A DNA stretch of 64,000 nt, taken from an uncultured Pelagibacteraceae bacterium (lineage in GTDB: Bacteria; Pseudomonadota; Alphaproteobacteria; Pelagibacterales; Pelagibacteraceae). The notes under the pieces were generated by a model. That model searched no databases and had not been told where the DNA came from. It saw only the letters and a list, made by a program, of their open reading frames with translations. Of the stretch, positions 59,935 to 64,000 are shown piece by piece. The DNA lies in NCBI GenBank assembly GCA_902635845.1, contig CACPPK010000001.1, positions 124,001 to 188,000 of the forward strand, written 5' to 3'. Within the stretch, counting starts at the first letter, position 1. Every line of letters starts with the position of its first letter. The position numbers were made by a program, and so were the translations under genes.

Positions 59935-60471
59935 ATGAAAATAATTTATAAAATCATTTCAAATTTTATAAATAATAAATCTTTATACATTGGTGAAAAA
60001 GTAACTATGTCAGAACATATGATTCAATCTGCCATGCTTGCTGAAAAAGCTAAGTGTAACGATGATTTAATTTGTGCATGTTTGCTACATGACTATGGTC
60101 ATTTTCTTTTAGAAGATCCTGATGAATTAGTTAAAAATAAATTAGACGGAGAACATGAAAATATTGGATATCAGTATCTTAAAAAATTTTTTGGGCAAAA
60201 AATAGTTGAACCAATTAAATACCATGTTTTAGCTAAACGTTATTTGGCTAGAGATAAAAAATATTTTAATTTTTTATCAGATGCGTCAAAAATAAGCCTC
60301 AAGTTACAAGGAGGAGTTTTAAATACTAGAGAGAGTAAAGAGTTTGAGAATAAATCTTACTTTAAGCCATCAATTCTACTTCGAAAATTTGATGAAGCTG
60401 CTAAAAGAACTGACATTAAAATGAAATCTATTCATGACTATGAAAAGTTGTTAAGTTCCAAACTTATATGA
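59935..60471 (+). CDS. HD-domain mixed-valent diiron oxygenase, PhnZ/TmpB-like
   Basis: The 178-residue protein aligns by eye with the phosphonate oxygenase PhnZ along its full length. All diiron ligands are present: His28, His52, Asp53, His74, His97 and Asp153. The substrate-loop YIGE (Tyr18, Glu21) and the lysine at 101 (HVLAKRYL), plus SDASKISLKLQGG, are also kept. PhnZ cleaves 1-hydroxy-2-aminoethylphosphonate to glycine and phosphate; TmpB does so with the trimethylated form, giving glycine betaine. The gene lies in a tight operon between a TauD-type dioxygenase and a choline-dehydrogenase-like gene (four-base overlap), so a trimethylammonium substrate is likely. Ordinary HD phosphohydrolase activity is less likely given these motifs. 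Confidence 0.82.
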   Translation: MKIIYKIISNFINNKSLYIGEKVTMSEHMIQSAMLAEKAKCNDDLICACLLHDYGHFLLEDPDELVKNKLDGEHENIGYQYLKKFFGQKIVEPIKYHVLAKRYLARDKKYFNFLSDASKISLKLQGGVLNTRESKEFENKSYFKPSILLRKFDEAAKRTDIKMKSIHDYEKLLSSKLI

Positions 60472-62048
60472 ATTTCGATTATTTAATAATTGGTGCTGGA
60501 AGTGCAGGCTGTGTACTTGCAAATCGATTAACAGAAAACAATCAAAACAATGTAGCAATATTTGAAGCTGGGAAGCCCAGTGATATTTGGAAAGTTAACA
60601 TGCCACTTGCGATTTTATATACGATGCATGATCCAAAATATAACTACAAATATTATTCAGAACCAGAACCTCATTTACATAATAGAAGATTATTTTGTCC
60701 AAGAGGAAAAATGATTGGCGGATGTTCTGCTCATAATGGAATGGTATTTGTAAGAGGAAACCCAAATGATTATCAAAGATGGGCATCCTTTGGATTGGAC
60801 GATTGGTCTTATGAAAAAGTCCTTCCCTATTTCAAAAAAATTGAAACCTGGTCTGAGGGAGAAAATGAATATCGAGGTGGTAATGGAATATTACCAGTAA
60901 ACCAATCTAAAAATAAAAATCCTTTATTCAAAGCGTTTGTCGATTCAGCTGGCGAGGCTGGTTACAAAATAAATAATGACATGAATGGTAAAGAACAAGA
61001 AGGTTTTGGAATGTACGATGTTACTATTCATAATGGTGAAAGAGCAAGTGTATCTAAATATTATTTAAATCCTGCCAAAAAAAGAAAAAACCTAAAAATA
61101 TTCACAGAAGCTTTTGTTGAGAGAATTATATTTGATGGAAAAAAAGCAATTGGAATTGAAGTAAAAATCAAAAATAAAATCGAAAAGATTTATGCTAATA
61201 AAGAAGTGATTTTAAGTGGAGGTGCAATTAATTCACCACAATTACTAATGCTTTCTGGAATTGGTCCAAGCCAACACTTAAAAGACAAGGGAATTGATGT
61301 TGTTCATAACTTAGAGGGTGTTGGAAAAAACTTACAAGATCATTTAGAAACCTACGTGCAGCAGGAATGTAAAACCAAAGATACTTTATATTCATACGTT
61401 AATAAACTTAATATGATGAGGATTGGTATTCAGTGGTTTTTAAATAGAAGTGGTCCCTGCTCTACTTCTTTCTTAGAAGCTGGAGGTTTTTGTAAATCAT
61501 CTCCAGAGAGAGAATATCCTAATATTCAATTTCATTTTTTTCCTGCTTTCGTAATTGATCATGGGTTAGTTGATCCAGATAGGCATGGTTATCAATTACA
61601 TGCGAGTCCAAACCATCCAAAAAGTAGAGGTCATATAACTTTAAACAGCTCAGATCCTTATGATTATCCAAAAATTCAATTTAATTATCTAGAACATGAG
61701 GATGATTTAAAGCAAACCATAGAATGTATTCATGTAGCTAGAAAAATTTTGGGGCAAGACTCTCTGAAGCCTTTTGCAGGAAAAGAAATTGGACCAGGAG
61801 AACATGCTCAAACTAATGAAGTATTTGAAGAATACATTAGATCTAAAGCTGAAACTGCTTACCACCCATCATGCACTTTAAAAATGGGTGTGGATAGTAT
61901 GGCTGTTGTAGATCAAAAACTAAAGGTTCATGGTGTTGAAAATCTAAGAGTAGTTGATGCGTCTGTAATGCCTGAAATTACAAGTGGAAACCTAAATGCT
62001 CCAACATTGATGATTGCTGAAAGAGCGTCTGAATTTATTTTAAACTAA
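60468..62048 (+). CDS. GMC-family oxidoreductase, choline dehydrogenase-like
   Basis: The 526-residue FAD enzyme starts FDYLIIGAGSAGCVLANRL and has the GMC signatures GRRLFCPRGKMIGGCSAHNGM-like (residues about 75-90) and GGAINSPQLLMLSGIGP. The active-site histidine is in AYHPSCTLKMG and the second residue in SGNLNAPTLMIAERAS. The size fits BetA-type choline dehydrogenases (about 550). It overlaps the HD oxygenase by four bases. Choline or another hydroxylated quaternary amine is probable; no betaine aldehyde dehydrogenase is adjacent, although two aldehyde dehydrogenases lie elsewhere in the window. Confidence 0.87.
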   Translation: MNFDYLIIGAGSAGCVLANRLTENNQNNVAIFEAGKPSDIWKVNMPLAILYTMHDPKYNYKYYSEPEPHLHNRRLFCPRGKMIGGCSAHNGMVFVRGNPNDYQRWASFGLDDWSYEKVLPYFKKIETWSEGENEYRGGNGILPVNQSKNKNPLFKAFVDSAGEAGYKINNDMNGKEQEGFGMYDVTIHNGERASVSKYYLNPAKKRKNLKIFTEAFVERIIFDGKKAIGIEVKIKNKIEKIYANKEVILSGGAINSPQLLMLSGIGPSQHLKDKGIDVVHNLEGVGKNLQDHLETYVQQECKTKDTLYSYVNKLNMMRIGIQWFLNRSGPCSTSFLEAGGFCKSSPEREYPNIQFHFFPAFVIDHGLVDPDRHGYQLHASPNHPKSRGHITLNSSDPYDYPKIQFNYLEHEDDLKQTIECIHVARKILGQDSLKPFAGKEIGPGEHAQTNEVFEEYIRSKAETAYHPSCTLKMGVDSMAVVDQKLKVHGVENLRVVDASVMPEITSGNLNAPTLMIAERASEFILN

Positions 62049-62050
62049 AA

Positions 62051-63037
62051 TTACTTGTTACGATAAACTGAAATTAAACAGATAATTTCAAACATAATAG
62101 AAGCTGCAACCATTGCTGTAATTTGATTTGGACTATCTTTTGTTGGCATTAAACAAGCAACATCTCCACCAATTACATTTTTTCCTTTTAAACATTGAAT
62201 AAGTTTTCTTGCCTCATCCATATTAAATCCTTTATATGCAGGTTCTATATTTGCTACCCCTGGTGCAACTGTTGGATCTAAACAGTCTAAATCAAATGTA
62301 ACATAAATTGGATTGTCCCCTAATCTATCTAAAATCATTTTCACACATTTTTCATGGCCCCATTCTCTATATTCATCCATTGTAATTACTTGATAACCAA
62401 TATCATAACTCGCCTGTAACCAATCTAATGTTCTTGGATTTCCTCTTATACCTATCTGAGTACTTGTGTGTGGATCCACATTTCCTTGTTTAACTAAATA
62501 AGAAGCCCAATGTGCTGCTGATTTTTTTGCACCTAAAAAATGATCTAATTTTTCAAAACAATCTGTGTGGGCATCAAAATGAAGAAATGTTATTTTTTTT
62601 CCTTTAGTTAATTTTGAATTTTTTTTAGCTAAGCTTTGAACAATTCCACCAGTTACTGAGTGATCACCACCAATTGATACAACTGGCTTTTCGGCTTGTT
62701 CAATATGATCATAAAATGCTGAAATTCTTTCTATACATTTTTCATTATCATTAGCTTCTGGAAAAGGAACATCTCCCAAATCGTGAATTTTATTTTCTTT
62801 CCAAGGATCAATTTTGTAATCAAAGTGAGATCGTCTCAGCATTGCAGAAATATTTCTAACTGCTCTTGGGCCTAAATGTTGATCTCTTTCTGTAGTTCCA
62901 TTCCCAGTACTGTGAGGAACGCCTACTAACGCTATATCACAATTTTTTGGGTCTGGATCATTTTTGCATCTAAATAAAGTTGGTATACCCCACCAATATA
63001 GGGTTTCCATCATTATTTTATCTTCTTCTGAAATCAT
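62051..63037 (-). CDS. Agmatinase-family ureohydrolase (2)
   Basis: The 328-residue protein has the arginase-fold manganese motifs GGDHSVTGGIV, FDAHTDCFE and TFDLDCLDPTVAPG. It differs from the first ureohydrolase of the window in the specificity loop (VANIEPAYKG) and in an N-terminal part with KNDPDPKNC. It could act on agmatine, guanidinobutyrate or another guanidino compound. It is convergent with the GMC gene (two bases apart) and divergent from the DMT transporter at the window end, which might export or import its product. Confidence 0.85.
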   Translation of the reverse strand: MISEEDKIMMETLYWWGIPTLFRCKNDPDPKNCDIALVGVPHSTGNGTTERDQHLGPRAVRNISAMLRRSHFDYKIDPWKENKIHDLGDVPFPEANDNEKCIERISAFYDHIEQAEKPVVSIGGDHSVTGGIVQSLAKKNSKLTKGKKITFLHFDAHTDCFEKLDHFLGAKKSAAHWASYLVKQGNVDPHTSTQIGIRGNPRTLDWLQASYDIGYQVITMDEYREWGHEKCVKMILDRLGDNPIYVTFDLDCLDPTVAPGVANIEPAYKGFNMDEARKLIQCLKGKNVIGGDVACLMPTKDSPNQITAMVAASIMFEIICLISVYRNK

Positions 63038-63100
63038 GAGTTGAATATTGCATAAATAATAAAAATATAAAGATGAATAATTATTTGATATAGAGCGTAA

Positions 63101-64000
63101 ATGAGTACCTCAAACAATAATCCTAAAGGAATTTTATTAATTCTTATAGGAATGGCTATTTTTTCAATTCAAGACGCTCTTATAAAATTTGTTTTTGAAG
63201 ATACAGCTTTATATGAATTATATTTTGGAAGAACGCTTACTGCATTCGTATTATTGTTATTATACTTAAAAATTACTAACCAAAAATTAATTTTAAAAGC
63301 TCATTATCCTTACTTAGCAGTATTTAGAGTGGTGTGCTTCTTTTTTGGATTTAGTTTTTTTTATATCTCTTTAACCTTTATGTCTTTAGCTATGGCTAAT
63401 GCTTTATTCTTTTCTAGTCCTTTTTTTATTTCAATTTTAGCAATGATATTTTTAAAAGAAAAAATTGGTATTAGGAGATGGCTTGGTATTTCAGTTGGTT
63501 TTTTAGGGGTTTACATAGTTTTAGATCCAAACTTTGATGACTTTAATTATATGAAACTTTCACCTGTTGCATGTGCATTGTGTTATGCAATTTCAATGAC
63601 TATTACTAAATACACTTCAGATAAAGACAATGTTTATACTCAAATGAGTCATCTTTATATTGGAGCAATAATTATAAGCATCCTGTTTTTTATATTTACT
63701 GGAGAGGGTCAGTTCAATACTTCATCAGATCCAACTTTCCAATTCATTTTTAGAGAATGGTTTAGTAATCCAAGTTATGCATGGCCATTTATAATATTTA
63801 TGGGTTTTGTTGCAGCAGTATCATTTTATTGTGTGTTTTCTGCATATTCAATTGCATCACCTTCTGCAGTTTCTTTATTTGAATACTCATTAATAATATG
63901 GTCCATTATAGTTGGTTATTTATTATTTAAAGATGTACCAACAACAAGAACATTTATTGGTGTTGCATTAATTATTGGAGCAGGAATTTATATTTATATA
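63101..64000 (+). CDS. EamA/DMT-family transporter (partial, cut by window end)
   Basis: From an ATG at 63101 the frame stays open for 300 codons to the window end, with no stop. The protein (MSTSNNNPKGILLILIGMAI...) has around ten hydrophobic segments in two halves, as in drug/metabolite transporters of the EamA type. LFFSSPFFISILAMIFLKEK and AVSLFEYSLIIWSIIVGYLLF are the typical helix pairs near the end of each half. It starts 63 bases from the divergent ureohydrolase gene. Substrate unknown; nearly full length is likely present. Confidence 0.85.
   Translation, partial: MSTSNNNPKGILLILIGMAIFSIQDALIKFVFEDTALYELYFGRTLTAFVLLLLYLKITNQKLILKAHYPYLAVFRVVCFFFGFSFFYISLTFMSLAMANALFFSSPFFISILAMIFLKEKIGIRRWLGISVGFLGVYIVLDPNFDDFNYMKLSPVACALCYAISMTITKYTSDKDNVYTQMSHLYIGAIIISILFFIFTGEGQFNTSSDPTFQFIFREWFSNPSYAWPFIIFMGFVAAVSFYCVFSAYSIASPSAVSLFEYSLIIWSIIVGYLLFKDVPTTRTFIGVALIIGAGIYIYI

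Noticed and set aside
59935..60471. Calling this protein a simple HD phosphohydrolase
   Set aside because: It keeps the extra residues particular to PhnZ/TmpB (YIGE loop, HVLAKRYL lysine, SDASKISLKLQGG), which ordinary HD hydrolases do not have.
1..64000. Search for CRISPR arrays, insertion sequences, tRNA genes, rRNA and phage genes
   Set aside because: No regularly spaced repeats, transposase-like proteins, terminal inverted repeats or tRNA cloverleaf ends were seen anywhere; the window is ordinary dense chromosome.

Overview
The window is a gene-dense, very AT-rich stretch of a bacterial chromosome. Intergenic gaps are mostly 0 to 60 bases, many genes overlap by 1 to 4 bases, and no gap exceeds about 150 bases. 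Gene content points to a marine alphaproteobacterium of the SAR11 clade (Pelagibacter-like): trimethylamine monooxygenase, TMAO demethylase, the N-methylglutamate pathway, several osmolyte ABC importers, and short spacers. This taxonomic call is inference from content and composition, not a database match. I saw no rRNA, tRNA, CRISPR array, transposase or phage gene.

Layout. (1) 1-10.6 kb: an amidotransferase/iron alcohol dehydrogenase pair, divergent trimethylamine monooxygenase (tmm), then a long minus-strand unit with a TMAO/betaine-type binding protein (TmoX-like), two small unknown envelope genes, an ATPase, a double permease, glycerol kinase and a glycerol-3-phosphate dehydrogenase. (2) 10.8-22 kb, plus strand: TMAO demethylase (tdm), a small winged-helix-like protein, an FAD oxidoreductase, gamma-glutamylmethylamide synthetase (gmaS), the three N-methylglutamate synthase subunits, an unknown 136-residue protein, an ammonium transporter and two tiny membrane proteins. 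Together these take up and oxidise methylated amines, releasing C1 units and nitrogen. (3) 22-33 kb: a second GS-like ligase, a diaminopropionate-lyase-like enzyme, a photolyase, then minus-strand housekeeping genes (YjbQ, ZapE, a cupin, BamB, a YfgM-like protein, aconitase, LysE exporter, CsaA). (4) 33-51 kb: deacylase, aldehyde dehydrogenase/agmatinase pair, secreted metallopeptidase and anchored cyclophilin, a bifunctional beta-oxidation enzyme, a polyamine-type ABC importer, an ectoine-hydrolase-like/EutA-like pair, DMT transporter, beta-hydroxyacid dehydrogenase, a second aldehyde dehydrogenase and a GDPD. (5) 51-64 kb: a quaternary-ammonium island with a gamma-butyrobetaine-hydroxylase-like dioxygenase, a betaine/carnitine-type ABC importer, SDR, carnitine dehydrogenase, dehydrocarnitine-cleaving enzyme, thioesterase, a TauD-type dioxygenase, a PhnZ/TmpB-type HD oxygenase, a choline-dehydrogenase-like GMC enzyme, an agmatinase-family hydrolase and a DMT transporter cut by the window end.

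The most interesting part is 58.6-62.0 kb. There a thioesterase, a TauD-type Fe/2-oxoglutarate dioxygenase, a mixed-valent-diiron HD oxygenase with every PhnZ metal ligand in place, and a choline-dehydrogenase-like enzyme form one overlapping operon beside carnitine-to-betaine genes. My inference is that the dioxygenase/HD pair opens a trimethylammonium-phosphonate or a related compound and feeds glycine betaine. A second theme is architectural: all three ABC systems carry a strong terminator-like hairpin just after the binding-protein gene, which would let the binding protein be made in excess over the membrane parts.
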